NCBI GenBank assembly: GCA_039802005.1
Contig: JBDRVV010000028.1
Location: 1-32,536 of the forward strand
DNA from: a candidate division WOR-3 bacterium
GTDB lineage: Bacteria; Hydrothermota; Tepidihabitantia; SM23-42; JAOAFX01
DNA: 32,536 nt
Reading direction: 5' to 3'
Shown: positions 8,575 through 17,782 of the stretch, piece after piece
Layout of the letters: every line of letters begins with the position of its first letter
How positions within the stretch are numbered: position 1 is the first letter of the stretch
Program-made: the position numbers and the translations under genes
The notes under the pieces: model-generated
What the model was told of the DNA's origin: nothing
Databases searched by the model: none
Seen by the model: only the letters and a program-made list of their open reading frames with translations

Positions 8575-9326
8575 TTTATAAATCCTTTATTTTTTAAATT
8601 AGTTATCCCATATAGTGCCATACTTAATGGGCCAGTTGATTCGGGATCAATATTTTCGTCAGGTTTTAGAATGTCCAGCGATATTAAACGCAAATATGGG
8701 AGATAAAGATAAGAGTCCGCTTTTATGTATTTTAAGTTCATATTAATTTCAGGGATTACGGGAGAAATAAAACTATCAAGAAGAAGAATTAATTGATTTA
8801 TCTTTATCGTATCATTATCATAAAATTTACCATCCGGGGAAGATTTCAACAATCCCTTTCTTATTACAAAGTTTACCGGATCGTTGACTTTACTTGATGA
8901 AATGGCACCGGTGAGCAATTCGGCAAACCTTCTTTTTGTCAATGGATATTTTTGATCAAACTTCTGAATTACAGATTGAGGTGCATTTAGGAGCATTTGA
9001 TTGATTTTATAAAAAAGATTGTTCTGGTGATAATAATTGAAAAGATTTGTATATATGTGCTCGGAGGGATTTTTTCTTTTTGCCAGTTCTCCAAGGATTT
9101 TTATCCCAGTTTGAACATCGCCGATTTTTATATAACAATTATATAGGAAAAAAAGGGTTGAATCTCCGGTGGGCGAATTTTTATAGAATTCTGTGAAATA
9201 CTTTATTGCCCTTTCATAATCTTTTTTTTCGTAATTTTTGAGACCTTTTTGATACAAATTCTGTTTTTGAAATAAACTGCAGGATATAAAAAACATTAAA
9301 GAAAAACCTATAAAACATTTGTGCAT
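8571..9326 (-). CDS. TPR-containing putative lipoprotein upstream of lptFG
   Basis: This is a 251-residue protein. The N terminus MHKCFIGFSLMFFISC has a hydrophobic core ending in a lipobox-like FISC, which makes Cys16 a plausible lipidated residue. Residues of about 24-95 contain two or three tetratricopeptide-like helical pairs (LYQKGLKNYEKKDYERAIKY and the next unit). The rest resembles no family I recognise. The gene overlaps lptF by 4 nt, which suggests a role near LPS export or envelope assembly, but that is context only. No good promoter or SD lies immediately before the ATG. Transcription may read through from the tRNA-Gly gene 64 bp upstream. Confidence 0.65.
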   Translation of the reverse strand: MHKCFIGFSLMFFISCSLFQKQNLYQKGLKNYEKKDYERAIKYFTEFYKNSPTGDSTLFFLYNCYIKIGDVQTGIKILGELAKRKNPSEHIYTNLFNYYHQNNLFYKINQMLLNAPQSVIQKFDQKYPLTKRRFAELLTGAISSSKVNDPVNFVIRKGLLKSSPDGKFYDNDTIKINQLILLLDSFISPVIPEINMNLKYIKADSYLYLPYLRLISLDILKPDENIDPESTGPLSMALYGITNLKNKGFIK

Positions 9327-9390
9327 TTCAAAACAGGGGGAATGCTTATATTGGTGTGCTTATTAATAAAATGAGAATAATAAAAACAGG

Positions 9391-9462
9391 AGCGGGCGAC
9401 GGGATTTGAACCCGCGACCCTCGGCTTGGGAAGCCGATGCTCCACCGCTGAGCTACACCCGC
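9391..9462 (-). tRNA. tRNA-Gly (anticodon CCC)
   Basis: On the minus strand the acceptor stem GCGGGTG pairs with CGCCCGC, with one G-U pair. The D-arm is TAGCTCAGCGGTGGAGCA. The anticodon stem TCGGC/GCCGA closes the loop TTCCCAA, giving anticodon CCC. The T-arm is GCGGGTTCAAATCCCGT. The length is 72 nt including discriminator U73. CCA is not encoded, because the genomic bases after the discriminator are CCTG. Confidence 0.95.
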
Positions 9463-9522
9463 ATCTTTTGTATTTTAATTCGTAAAATTCTTTCGCAACC
9501 ATAGATAAATTCATATAATAAC

Positions 9523-9551
9523 ATTATATTCATAACTTTGGCGATTGTCAA
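9523..9551 (-). promoter_or_regulatory. Promoter for tRNA-Gly and possibly the lpt operon
   Basis: On the minus strand, TTGACA (9551-9546) and TATAAT (9528-9523) are both perfect consensus hexamers 17 bp apart. Transcription should begin near 9516, about 55 nt before the mature tRNA. No other convincing promoter precedes the TPR-lptF-lptG genes, so this one may also serve them. Confidence 0.65.
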
Positions 9552-9559
9552 TACAGCAC

Positions 9560-9607
9560 TTGACATTGAAGATTTTTTAAATAATATAATTTTTATAAGA
9601 AGGGAGG
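9560..9607 (+). promoter_or_regulatory. Promoter and SD site of the TonB-dependent receptor gene
   Basis: TTGACA lies at 9560-9565. The -10 is TAATAT at 9582-9587 (16-bp spacing) or TATAAT at 9585-9590 (19 bp). GGGAGG at 9602-9607 is 5 nt before ATG 9613. This promoter is back to back with the tRNA promoter, the two -35 boxes being 8 bp apart. Unlike many genes here, this one has a leader with an SD site. Confidence 0.6.
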
Positions 9608-9612
9608 TTGAG

Positions 9613-12405
9613 ATGAGACGCTTTTATTGGGGAGTGATATTATTCTGTTCTTTTGCCCTGGCAACCGGTATGGGAAGGATCCAGGGCAAAGTGATAGATG
9701 AGTCTGACGGCACACCACTCATTGGTGTTAATGTCGTTGTTGAAGGGACGGAGATTGGTGCATCAACCGATGATAATGGTATCTATGTAATTCCGTTTGT
9801 TCCAGTGGGAACCTATGAGGTTACCGCCTCTTATGTAGGCTATAATACTGTGACTAAAAAGAACATAACCGTAATGAGCAATCAAACAACATTTGTAGAC
9901 TTTAAGCTAGCACCCGGAGTGATTATTCTTGAACCGGTGGTTGTTGTTGAGGAGAAGCCGATTGTTATCAGGACCCAGACGCAGACCACACATATTTCTA
10001 CATCTGAAGAAATAAAAAAATTGCCAATTACCGAGATCAATCAAATCATTACATTACAGGCAGGTGTATCAACGAGTAATCTGGGAACTCATATCAGGGG
10101 AGGAAGAAACACCGAGATAGCATATTATGTGGATGGAGTTCTTGCAAAGGCACCACACTATGGACAACAATCTGTTCAGGTAAATAAGGAAGCCGTGGAA
10201 GAGATTGGCGTTATCACGGGCGGGTTTGATGCTGAATATGGTGAAGCACTATCTGGGGTTGTCAATATTGTGACTCGCGAAGGAGGTGATAAAACGAGTG
10301 GAAGTTTGCGCTACACCACTGATGAAATCTTTCGCGGTGATAAATTGAATTATGGTTATAATCAATATGAGTTCAGTATCGGGGGTGGAGTTTTATCTAA
10401 ATCAAGACTGAGATACTTTTTATCCGGAGAGTCTTATCTCACTGATGCACATCAGAGAGCAAAATACAAAGTTCCTTCGCCGAGATTTGACTATAAGGCA
10501 CAGGGCAAATTATCTTATAGACTGCCCAACGCAAAAGGCAAAATAATATTTTCTGGATTTTATCAGAGAGAGATGTTTCGGTACTATAGTGATATTTGGG
10601 GTGAATTGAGTATGATCTATAATCTTGACCACCGCGCTGCTGAATTGCGTAAAGGGTATCTGGGAAGTTTGACTTTTAATTATATGCCCACAACAAAGTC
10701 AATTATTGAAGCGAAAGTCGGTTATACAAAAAATACAAGGTTTTATGCAGTGCGTGATTTAGAAGAAGAGGAAAGGCAGGGTAGGAAATGGTTTGATGAT
10801 TATATATTTAAGGCAAATCATTTTCCGCAGAAGTTATTTGAAATCCCTGATACACTTATAAAATCTTATCTGATTGACTCACTTGCTGACCCAAATATGT
10901 CTTATCATTATCAAGAATTTGAGAGGTCAACTGCACGCAGTTTACGCCGCAATCCATTTGGCGCTACGGGATTTTATTATACTATCGGCGACGACCGTAT
11001 GTGGCGTTATTTCTTTAATCGTGATTATCAATTCAATTTTTCTTATACAAATGCTATTGGAGAGGTTCATGAATTCAAGACTGGATTTAATGCAATCTTA
11101 CAAAATGTGGGATGGTTTGATAATAACCTCCCTTGGACACACACGCCGTTCTGGGACAGATATAACAAAAATCCTGTGAAAGGAGCAATCTTTGTTCAGG
11201 ACCGTATGGATTTTCAGGGTATTATCACAAGGGTGGGTATCAGGTTGGATTATTTTGATTCCAAGGCAAGTGGCTTGAGGAATCCAAGTGATATAAGAGA
11301 TTCAACGGTAATTGAAACACCGCCTAAGATAAGGTTATCGCCAAGGCTTGGTTTTTCCTTACCAATAACCGACCGTTCAAAATTTAGATTCAATTACGGA
11401 CATTTTTATCAAACCCCCACTTCTCATGACCTTTATCGCTCAACTGAACCAGAGGTTGTCTGGCTACTTTTAAGGAGATACAATTCAGTCGTTGGAAATC
11501 CAAATCTCACGGTTGAAAAGACGATCTCTTATGAAATGGGTTACGAGAATCAATTATCTGACATTTTCGCGTTAGGTTTTATTGCATACTACAAAGATAT
11601 TTATGACCTTATACAGACCCAGAAGATTGATGCACTACCTTATGCTTATTACCAGGTTCAAAATCTTGATTATGGAAATGTTAAAGGTATTGAGTTGACT
11701 TTGAAAAAACGGATGATGAATTATTGGGCTTTTGATATCTCCTATACGCTTCAATTTGCAAAAGGGACTGCTTCTTCTGCCTGGCAGAATTATTATAACA
11801 TTTATACTGAAAATCCTGACCCGATTACCGGACAATATCCAATTCCACGCATTGATTACTGGCTTGATTTTGATGAGAGACACATTGTTAATGCAACACT
11901 CGGATTTGAATCACCCGAAAATTTTATCTTCCTACCTTTACGCAATATGACGACTGATTTTATATTCTCCTACCATTCAGGCTTTCCATATACGCCAACC
12001 GATAATAAGGGAAATAAACTTGGCGATGATAACTCTGCGCGGATGCCCGGTTATATAAATGTTGATGCGAATATCACAAAAGGGATAACAATTCAGAAAT
12101 TGAATTTTATTCTGTTCGCAAATATCTATAACCTGTTTAACACCGAACAGATAACACAAGTCTATAGTACCACTGGCAAACCCGATGATGATGGTCAGAC
12201 TTCAACGGTAAGCATTGGGCAATTTTCAAATATTACTCTTTCAAGTTCGTATTACACACCACAGGCGGACCATAATCACGATGGTATAAATAACCCATAC
12301 GAATTGCGCGAGGAATACATTAAGGCAAGGGCATTTTATTACAATAATCCTTTTCATTGGAGTCCGGGTTTTAGAATGCGAGTAGGGGTAGGACTGAGCT
12401 TTTAA
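9613..12405 (+). CDS. TonB-dependent outer-membrane receptor with carboxypeptidase-regulatory-like domain
   Basis: This is a 930-residue outer-membrane transporter. The first 20 residues (MRRFYWGVILFCSFALATGM) are a signal peptide. Residues of about 23-105 are a CarboxypepD_reg-like beta sandwich (IQGKVIDESDGTPLIGVNVV, then DDNGIYVIPFVPVGTYEV). The plug follows, with LPITEINQIITLQAGV and RGGRNTEIAYYVDGV. A 22-strand-type barrel fills the rest and ends in an aromatic residue (RMRVGVGLSF), as outer-membrane barrels do. The architecture is that of SusC/RagA-like and oar-like receptors. I saw no SusD partner and no adjacent TonB/ExbB/ExbD, so the substrate is unknown. The start at 9613 is preferred over upstream in-frame codons because of GGGAGG 5 nt before it and the immediate signal peptide. 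Confidence 0.88.
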   Translation: MRRFYWGVILFCSFALATGMGRIQGKVIDESDGTPLIGVNVVVEGTEIGASTDDNGIYVIPFVPVGTYEVTASYVGYNTVTKKNITVMSNQTTFVDFKLAPGVIILEPVVVVEEKPIVIRTQTQTTHISTSEEIKKLPITEINQIITLQAGVSTSNLGTHIRGGRNTEIAYYVDGVLAKAPHYGQQSVQVNKEAVEEIGVITGGFDAEYGEALSGVVNIVTREGGDKTSGSLRYTTDEIFRGDKLNYGYNQYEFSIGGGVLSKSRLRYFLSGESYLTDAHQRAKYKVPSPRFDYKAQGKLSYRLPNAKGKIIFSGFYQREMFRYYSDIWGELSMIYNLDHRAAELRKGYLGSLTFNYMPTTKSIIEAKVGYTKNTRFYAVRDLEEEERQGRKWFDDYIFKANHFPQKLFEIPDTLIKSYLIDSLADPNMSYHYQEFERSTARSLRRNPFGATGFYYTIGDDRMWRYFFNRDYQFNFSYTNAIGEVHEFKTGFNAILQNVGWFDNNLPWTHTPFWDRYNKNPVKGAIFVQDRMDFQGIITRVGIRLDYFDSKASGLRNPSDIRDSTVIETPPKIRLSPRLGFSLPITDRSKFRFNYGHFYQTPTSHDLYRSTEPEVVWLLLRRYNSVVGNPNLTVEKTISYEMGYENQLSDIFALGFIAYYKDIYDLIQTQKIDALPYAYYQVQNLDYGNVKGIELTLKKRMMNYWAFDISYTLQFAKGTASSAWQNYYNIYTENPDPITGQYPIPRIDYWLDFDERHIVNATLGFESPENFIFLPLRNMTTDFIFSYHSGFPYTPTDNKGNKLGDDNSARMPGYINVDANITKGITIQKLNFILFANIYNLFNTEQITQVYSTTGKPDDDGQTSTVSIGQFSNITLSSSYYTPQADHNHDGINNPYELREEYIKARAFYYNNPFHWSPGFRMRVGVGLSF

Positions 12406-12422
12406 TAGAATTTTTGTAAAAC

Positions 12423-12450
12423 TTGACATCCTGAATTTTTCGGCTAAAAT
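12423..12450 (+). promoter_or_regulatory. Promoter for a leaderless BFD-like gene mRNA
   Basis: TTGACA at 12423-12428 and TAAAAT at 12445-12450 are 16 bp apart. ATG 12456 begins 5 nt after the -10 box and has no SD site. Confidence 0.7.
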
Positions 12451-12455
12451 GGGTT

Positions 12456-12725
12456 ATGAAGATTATTTGCCGTTGTGAAGATATTACTGAAGAAGAGATT
12501 GTCCAGAAAATTAAAGAAGGTTATCATACTATGGACGAGCTGAAAAGAATTTTAAGAGTGACAATGGGTTTATGTCAGGGCAAGGGATGTAGAAGGCATA
12601 TTGTAAGAATCATTGCACGCGAGCTCGGTATCCCTGTAGAAAAGATAAAGCAACCTACTTACAGACCGCCGACCAAACCCGTTCCAATAAAGGCATGTGG
12701 TAAGAGACTTCAAATCGCGAAATAA
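12456..12725 (+). CDS. BFD-like [2Fe-2S]-binding protein
   Basis: This 89-residue protein has the arrangement of the bacterioferritin-associated ferredoxin fold: Cys5-x-Cys7 (ICRCEDI), a helical segment TEEEIVQKIKEG, then Cys40 and Cys45 (TMGLCQGKGCRR). The four cysteines should hold one [2Fe-2S] cluster. Such domains occur alone or fused to amine or amino-acid dehydrogenases, nitrite reductase and NifU-like proteins. Here it is alone and no dehydrogenase partner is adjacent. A basic, proline-rich tail (YRPPTKPVPIKACGKR) with a fifth Cys81 extends beyond the domain. The exact role is unknown. Confidence 0.8.
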   Translation: MKIICRCEDITEEEIVQKIKEGYHTMDELKRILRVTMGLCQGKGCRRHIVRIIARELGIPVEKIKQPTYRPPTKPVPIKACGKRLQIAK

Positions 12726-12778
12726 AATTGCTAATTTAAGTAATCACTCTATTCGAAGTTTATCATATTAAAAAACTC

Positions 12779-13435
12779 ATGAATCAATTGAAAATTCTTG
12801 ATCTGGGCACGAGAGGTTATAAAGAGTCATGGGATTTACAAAAAGAATTGCATTCAAAAAGGGTGGCTGAGGAAATTCAGGATACGCTAATTCTTGTTCA
12901 ACATAATCCTGTGGTTACGATTGGTAAATCAGGAAAAGCTGAAAATATCAAAGTGCCCGTAAAATACCTTGAGGAGAAGGGGATAGAGTTATACCATATT
13001 GAGCGTGGGGGAGATGTAACATTTCATGGTCCTGGACAACTTGTCGGATACCCTATATTTAATATAAAAAAAGGACTTGCAGGTATACGACCTTTCATTG
13101 AAAAGATTGAAGATGCAATCATCGCTACGCTTATTGATTTCGGAATTCCCGCAGATAAGAAGGAAAAAATGATTGGTGTATGGGTGGGTGAGAAAAAAAT
13201 CTGTTCAATCGGTATTGCAGTTAAAAGATGGGTGAGTTTTCATGGATTTGCTTTAAATGTCAGCACTGATTTAAGATATTTTGATTTAATTAATCCCTGT
13301 GGATTTAAGGAAATAAAAATGACATCAATGCAGGAAATATTAAAATGTAAGATAGAAATGGATATTGTAAAGAAATCTATAATTCATAATTTTGTCAAAA
13401 TATTTGGATTTAATACAGTAGATAGTTTGTGCTAA
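12779..13435 (+). CDS. lipB: Octanoyl-[acyl carrier protein]:protein octanoyltransferase LipB
   Basis: LipB moves the octanoyl group from acyl carrier protein to lipoyl domains, the first step of lipoate assembly. The 218-residue protein has the signature ERGGDVTFHGPGQLVGYP at 75-92, the active-site Lys140 in KKICSIGIAVKRWVSFHG and the acyl-accepting Cys174 in NPCGFKEIKMTS. These correspond to the Lys/Cys pair of the E. coli enzyme. Length is normal. LipA is not in the window. Upstream promoter signals are weak; a TATTAA at 12766-12771 is only suggestive. Confidence 0.93.
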   Translation: MNQLKILDLGTRGYKESWDLQKELHSKRVAEEIQDTLILVQHNPVVTIGKSGKAENIKVPVKYLEEKGIELYHIERGGDVTFHGPGQLVGYPIFNIKKGLAGIRPFIEKIEDAIIATLIDFGIPADKKEKMIGVWVGEKKICSIGIAVKRWVSFHGFALNVSTDLRYFDLINPCGFKEIKMTSMQEILKCKIEMDIVKKSIIHNFVKIFGFNTVDSLC

Positions 13436-13449
13436 TAAAATATGCATTA

Positions 13450-13477
13450 TTGACAAATAATCAAATTACATTATAAT
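13450..13477 (+). promoter_or_regulatory. Promoter for a leaderless nrdJ mRNA
   Basis: Both boxes are perfect: TTGACA at 13450-13455 and TATAAT at 13472-13477, 16 bp apart. ATG 13483 begins 5 nt after the -10 box. This leaves no room for a cobalamin riboswitch or an NrdR-box-bearing leader downstream of the start site. Confidence 0.75.
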
Positions 13478-13482
13478 CAACC

Positions 13483-15525
13483 ATGATAAAATCTATAATC
13501 AAAAGAGATGGTACGATTGTAGAATTCAAACCCGAGAAAATTTATCTGGCAATTGAGAAGGCGTTGAGGGCAACGAATGAAGATACAGAACTTGCCAAAA
13601 AAATTGGGGATGAAGTAATAGCAGAGATTGAACAAAGATTTGGGAGTTTAAAACCAAATGTAGAGGATATTCAGGATATTGTAGAACAAATCCTTATTAA
13701 AAATGAGAAATTTAATACCGCACGAGCGTATATCGTTTATCGACAATTGAGAACAGATATCAGAAATAAAAAGGCGATACTTGGTGTCAAAGATCAACTG
13801 AAACTCTCCCTGAACAGTTTAAAGGTTTTGAGCGAGAGATATCTTTTGCAGGACAGCAAAGGAAAACCTGTAGAATCTCCTGCTGAAATGTTTAGAAGGG
13901 TTGCAAAAGCGATTGCACAGGTTGATGCAAATTATAATGAGGATGCAAATAAATCAGAAGAGGAATTTTATCAGGTAATGGCGAACCTTGAGTTTCTCCC
14001 AAATTCACCAACTCTTATGAACGCTGGCTGTACGCTTGGTCAACTTTCTGCCTGCTTTGTGTTGCCCATAGATGATTCTTTGATCAGCATTTTTGAAACT
14101 CTTAAAAACACCGCACTGATTCATCAATCAGGTGGTGGAACCGGATTCTCTTTTTCTAAAATCAGACCCAAGGGTGATATGGTGCGTTCTACAATGGGTA
14201 TAGCATCCGGTCCGCTTTCCTTTATGAGAATTTTTGATTGTGCCACCGAGGTGATAAAACAGGGGGGTAAACGGCGTGGTGCAAATATGGGTATATTAAA
14301 TGTTGACCATCCCGATATTGTTGATTTCATAAGGGCAAAAGAAAAAGAAAACGAATTAAATAATTTTAATATTTCTGTGGCGGTGTCAGATGATTTTATA
14401 AATCGTGCAATAAATAATCAGGGTTATGATCTGATAAATCCAAGAACACAGCGACCGGTTAAAAATATTAATGCCCGAGATATTTTTGATATGATAGTAT
14501 TAAATGCCTGGAAAACTGGTGACCCGGGAATTATATTTATAGATGAAATCAATCGGAGGAACCCTACACCTGATTTAGGCAAAATAGAGAGTACAAATCC
14601 CTGTGGTGAGGTTCCTTTGTTACCTTATGAATCCTGCAACTTGGGTTCGATCAATCTTGCAAGAATGTTTGTGGATGGTAATTTCAGTTATGAAAAATTG
14701 AGAAATGTCATTGAAATTGCGGTTCACTTTCTTGATAATGTGATTGACGCGAATAAATATCCATTACCTGAAATTGAAAAGATTACCAGGGGTAACAGAA
14801 AGATTGGTCTGGGTGTGATGGGATTTGCTGATTGTCTGATAAAAATCGGGATTCCTTATGATTCAGATGAGGCATTGAAATTTGCTGATAATTTGGCAAA
14901 TTTTATTCAGAATGAAGCTCGGCGTGTCTCCAAGACACTCGGTGAGAGAAGGGGTTCTTTTCCCAATATTGAAAAATCAATATATAAAAATTCGCAACCG
15001 ATGAGAAATGCTACAGTCACATCAATCGCACCGACTGGAACGATAAGTATGATTGCCGATACATCTTCGGGCATTGAACCTTTGTTCTCTGTCGGCTATC
15101 TTCGTAATGTTCTTGATACGACATTTGTTGTTGTAAATCCAATTTTTGAAGAGATTGCTCATAAAAGAGGATTTTATTCGCCGGATTTAATTTCTGAGAT
15201 TGTTCGGGAAGGTTCGTTAAAGAAGATCAGGGAAATACCTGAAGATGTAAAGAGATTATTCCCCATTGCCCATGAGATAATGCCTGAGATACATTTGAAG
15301 ATGCAGGCTGTATTCCAAAAATATGTTGATAATGCAGTCAGCAAGACAATTAATCTTCCTGAGGATGCGACATTAGAACAGACCCGCGCCGCATTTTTAC
15401 TTGCTCATAGGTTGAAATGTAAGGGAGTTACTATCTATCGCTACAATAGCAAAAAGACCCAGGTTTTAGAATTCGGTGATGTTGACTTTTTTAAGAAATG
15501 TGGTAGTGGTGTGTGTGATATATAG
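13483..15525 (+). CDS. nrdJ: Class II (adenosylcobalamin-dependent) ribonucleoside-diphosphate reductase
   Basis: NrdJ makes deoxyribonucleotides with a thiyl radical generated from adenosylcobalamin, independent of oxygen. The 680-residue protein begins with an ATP-cone ([20 protein letters not shown], about residues 5-95) for allosteric activity control. Then come [11 protein letters not shown] at 172-182, redox Cys191 ([11 protein letters not shown]), [15 protein letters not shown] and the radical-site motif NPCGE at 372-376 with Cys374. Redox partner Cys385 ([11 protein letters not shown]) and the phosphate-binding [14 protein letters not shown] follow. The C-terminal Cys673/Cys678 pair (CGSGVC) would pass electrons from thioredoxin. 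No small subunit (NrdB), activase or intein is present, which supports class II. Confidence 0.95.
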   Translation: MIKSIIKRDGTIVEFKPEKIYLAIEKALRATNEDTELAKKIGDEVIAEIEQRFGSLKPNVEDIQDIVEQILIKNEKFNTARAYIVYRQLRTDIRNKKAILGVKDQLKLSLNSLKVLSERYLLQDSKGKPVESPAEMFRRVAKAIAQVDANYNEDANKSEEEFYQVMANLEFLPNSPTLMNAGCTLGQLSACFVLPIDDSLISIFETLKNTALIHQSGGGTGFSFSKIRPKGDMVRSTMGIASGPLSFMRIFDCATEVIKQGGKRRGANMGILNVDHPDIVDFIRAKEKENELNNFNISVAVSDDFINRAINNQGYDLINPRTQRPVKNINARDIFDMIVLNAWKTGDPGIIFIDEINRRNPTPDLGKIESTNPCGEVPLLPYESCNLGSINLARMFVDGNFSYEKLRNVIEIAVHFLDNVIDANKYPLPEIEKITRGNRKIGLGVMGFADCLIKIGIPYDSDEALKFADNLANFIQNEARRVSKTLGERRGSFPNIEKSIYKNSQPMRNATVTSIAPTGTISMIADTSSGIEPLFSVGYLRNVLDTTFVVVNPIFEEIAHKRGFYSPDLISEIVREGSLKKIREIPEDVKRLFPIAHEIMPEIHLKMQAVFQKYVDNAVSKTINLPEDATLEQTRAAFLLAHRLKCKGVTIYRYNSKKTQVLEFGDVDFFKKCGSGVCDI

Positions 15526-15563
15526 GAGACGCAAAATATAATAACAATTGAAGGGGAGGTAAA

Positions 15564-16481
15564 ATGGAATGGGTAAAGGCTAAGAGATTATGTTCATTTA
15601 CTACAGTTCCATATGCAGGCAATCCGGCATGGGTCATAATCGGTATGCAAGCACATTATGATGAGAAAAAAATGATGAAATTGGCCCGTGAATTAAATCC
15701 ACTTTCGGATACAACATTTATATTCCCGGGTGATAAAGAAGCAGACTTAATTTTGAGATTTTTCAGTGGTTCTGAAGAAATAAAATTTTCTGGACACGGT
15801 ACGGTTGCTGCCTATTATGCAATTGAAAATGAAGGTATTATTGATTTGATAGAGCCGACCACAATATTAAAACAAAAAACAAAATCAGGAATCCATGCAG
15901 TGGAGTTGCGAATTACAAATAAAAAAATAAATCGTGTTACAATCTCCCTTCCGCCGCCCAATACTATAAGTGTTGATCTGGAAATAAAGAATGTTGCTCG
16001 ATTTTTAGGTATATCACCAATTGATATTTCTGAAACAAATATGCCGATGAGTGCGGTACAGTCGGGACATCCAGAGATAATAGTGCCGATTAAATCGTTG
16101 CCACAATTATTGGATATAACACCGAATTTTGCATTGATGAAAAATTATTGTCAGCGATTGGGTATTACCGGGGTTGTTTTATTCACTATAGAAACAAATG
16201 ACCCGGAGGCCAATGTCCATATGCGCCATTTTGCGCCGGTCGTAGGTATCAATGAAGACCCTGCATCCGGGGGTGCAGCAGTCGCCCTGGGTTATTATCT
16301 TGTGAAAAATAAAATTGTTAAAATAGAAGAAACAACCCGTATCGTTGTTGAACAGGGATACTCACTCCAGATGCCGGGATTGGTTTATGTTCATATTTAT
16401 ACACACAATAATGAAATTTTGAGAACCGCCTTTGGCGGTCAGGCGGTTATGACCTTTGAGGGTAAAATTTGTTTACCCTGA
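15564..16481 (+). CDS. PhzF family isomerase/epimerase-like protein
   Basis: This 305-residue protein is of the PhzF (phenazine biosynthesis-like, diaminopimelate epimerase fold) family. Conserved segments are FTTVPYAGNPAWVI near the N terminus, ARELNPLSDTTF with the likely catalytic Glu43, FSGHGTVAAYYAI at 75-87 and DPASGGAAVALGYYL in the second half. Many genomes carry PhzF-like genes without phenazine pathways, and none is visible here, so no substrate is assigned. GGGGAGG lies 5 nt before ATG 15564, giving a strong SD and confirming the start. TATAAT at 15537-15542 is a possible -10. It converges on the SAH hydrolase gene with a 13-bp gap and no obvious terminator. Confidence 0.88.
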   Translation: MEWVKAKRLCSFTTVPYAGNPAWVIIGMQAHYDEKKMMKLARELNPLSDTTFIFPGDKEADLILRFFSGSEEIKFSGHGTVAAYYAIENEGIIDLIEPTTILKQKTKSGIHAVELRITNKKINRVTISLPPPNTISVDLEIKNVARFLGISPIDISETNMPMSAVQSGHPEIIVPIKSLPQLLDITPNFALMKNYCQRLGITGVVLFTIETNDPEANVHMRHFAPVVGINEDPASGGAAVALGYYLVKNKIVKIEETTRIVVEQGYSLQMPGLVYVHIYTHNNEILRTAFGGQAVMTFEGKICLP

Positions 16482-16494
16482 TTTAGCAATTTCT

Positions 16495-17736
16495 TTATGT
16501 TCCCATTTCCCAGGATGCGAGATACCGCTTTTGCTCGGGTGTTAATTTATCTATTGTTATTCCCATAGATTTTAATTTCAGATGGGCGATCTCCTGGTCG
16601 ATTTCAAGGGGCAATGAATATACCTGATTTTTAAGGCCGGGATTGTTTAAAATATATTCTACGGCAAGTGCCTGATTGGCAAAAGACATATCCATAACCA
16701 TTGCCGGATGGCCTTCTGCTGCAGCAAGATTTACAAGTCTTCCTTCCGCAAGTAAATATAGCCGTCGATTGTTTTTTAATGTATACTCTTCACAGAAATT
16801 TCTTATAAGTCGCTTTTTCTTTGTAATTTTTTTCAATCCATTTTTATCAATCTCTACATCAAAATGTCCTGAGTTTCCTATTATCGCGCCGTCCTTCATT
16901 TTCAACATATGTTCTTTTCTTATTACATTGATATCACCAGTTACAGTAATAAATACATCTCCAATCTTTGCTGCATCGATCATTGGCATAACCTGATAAC
17001 CATCCATCCGTGCTTCAAGTGCCTTTATCGGATCAACTTCAGTGATTATTACATTTGCGCCACAGCCTTTTGCCCTCATTGCTAATCCTCTACCACACCA
17101 CCCATACCCTGCAACCACAAAATTACAGCCGCTGATCAATATATTCGTTGCTCGCAGGATTCCATCAATGGTTGACTGTCCTGTGCCGTAACGATTATCA
17201 AAAAGATGTTTGGTTAGTGAATCATTTACGGCAATTATCGGAAACTGCAAAACATTATCATTCGCCATCTGTTTTAGCCTTATCACACCGGTTGTTGTCT
17301 CCTCAGTCCCACCAATAATGCCTTTAACATTCTTTTTGTGCACCGTGGATATTAAATCTGCACCATCATCAATAAGAATTTCCGGTTTGTTTTTAATTAC
17401 CTGATTCATATTATAGTAATATTCTTTACGCGACTCTCCTTTTACTGCAAATACACCAATTCCATCTTCAACAAGGGCTGCGGCAACATCATCCTGTGTG
17501 GAAAGCGGGTTTGAGGCGGTTAAAAAAACTCGGGCGCCACCAGATTTAAGAGTTCTCACCAGATTGGCAGTCTCGGTTGTCACATGGAGGCAACAGCCTA
17601 TACACCGATTCTTCAGTGGTTTTTCCCTCGTAAATCGTTCACGAATCAATCGCAGAACAGGCATCTTTGTTTCTGCCCATTCAATTCTTTTATGACCTTC
17701 TTTTGATAATTTTTTATCTTTAATATTAAATTCCAT
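16495..17736 (-). CDS. ahcY: S-adenosyl-L-homocysteine hydrolase (adenosylhomocysteinase)
   Basis: The enzyme splits S-adenosylhomocysteine into adenosine and homocysteine with tightly bound NAD, relieving product inhibition of methyltransferases. The 413-residue protein shows [21 protein letters not shown]-like [18 protein letters not shown], and the NAD fold [15 protein letters not shown] with ITEVDP after it. Its C terminus ends [17 protein letters not shown], as is usual. It is the short form lacking the roughly 40-residue insertion of many bacterial and eukaryotic enzymes, as in archaeal and Thermotoga homologues. It lies 46 bp downstream of metK on the same strand, so SAM synthesis and SAH disposal are probably co-transcribed. 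Only a weak SD (GAGGGTGG) precedes the ATG. Confidence 0.94.
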   Translation of the reverse strand: MEFNIKDKKLSKEGHKRIEWAETKMPVLRLIRERFTREKPLKNRCIGCCLHVTTETANLVRTLKSGGARVFLTASNPLSTQDDVAAALVEDGIGVFAVKGESRKEYYYNMNQVIKNKPEILIDDGADLISTVHKKNVKGIIGGTEETTTGVIRLKQMANDNVLQFPIIAVNDSLTKHLFDNRYGTGQSTIDGILRATNILISGCNFVVAGYGWCGRGLAMRAKGCGANVIITEVDPIKALEARMDGYQVMPMIDAAKIGDVFITVTGDINVIRKEHMLKMKDGAIIGNSGHFDVEIDKNGLKKITKKKRLIRNFCEEYTLKNNRRLYLLAEGRLVNLAAAEGHPAMVMDMSFANQALAVEYILNNPGLKNQVYSLPLEIDQEIAHLKLKSMGITIDKLTPEQKRYLASWEMGT

Positions 17737-17782
17737 TAGCCACCCTCTAATTTATTATTTAATAAATTAAACAATTTTATAT

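Noticed and set aside
9308-9514. Minus-strand ORF across the tRNA
   Set aside because: The frame simply reads through tRNA-Gly(CCC); the tRNA explains the sequence fully.
9538-9612. Upstream extension of the TonB receptor
   Set aside because: It would place the promoter inside the gene. The SD at 9602-9607 and the signal peptide starting at 9613 decide the start.
13430-13483. Cobalamin riboswitch before nrdJ
   Set aside because: The promoter's -10 box ends 5 nt before the ATG, so the mRNA would have no leader to hold a riboswitch.
16428-16455. Hairpin ACCGCC-TTT-GGCGGT as a terminator or REP unit
   Set aside because: It lies inside the conserved C-terminal coding region of the PhzF gene (TAFGGQAV), has no T run and does not match the other repeat units.
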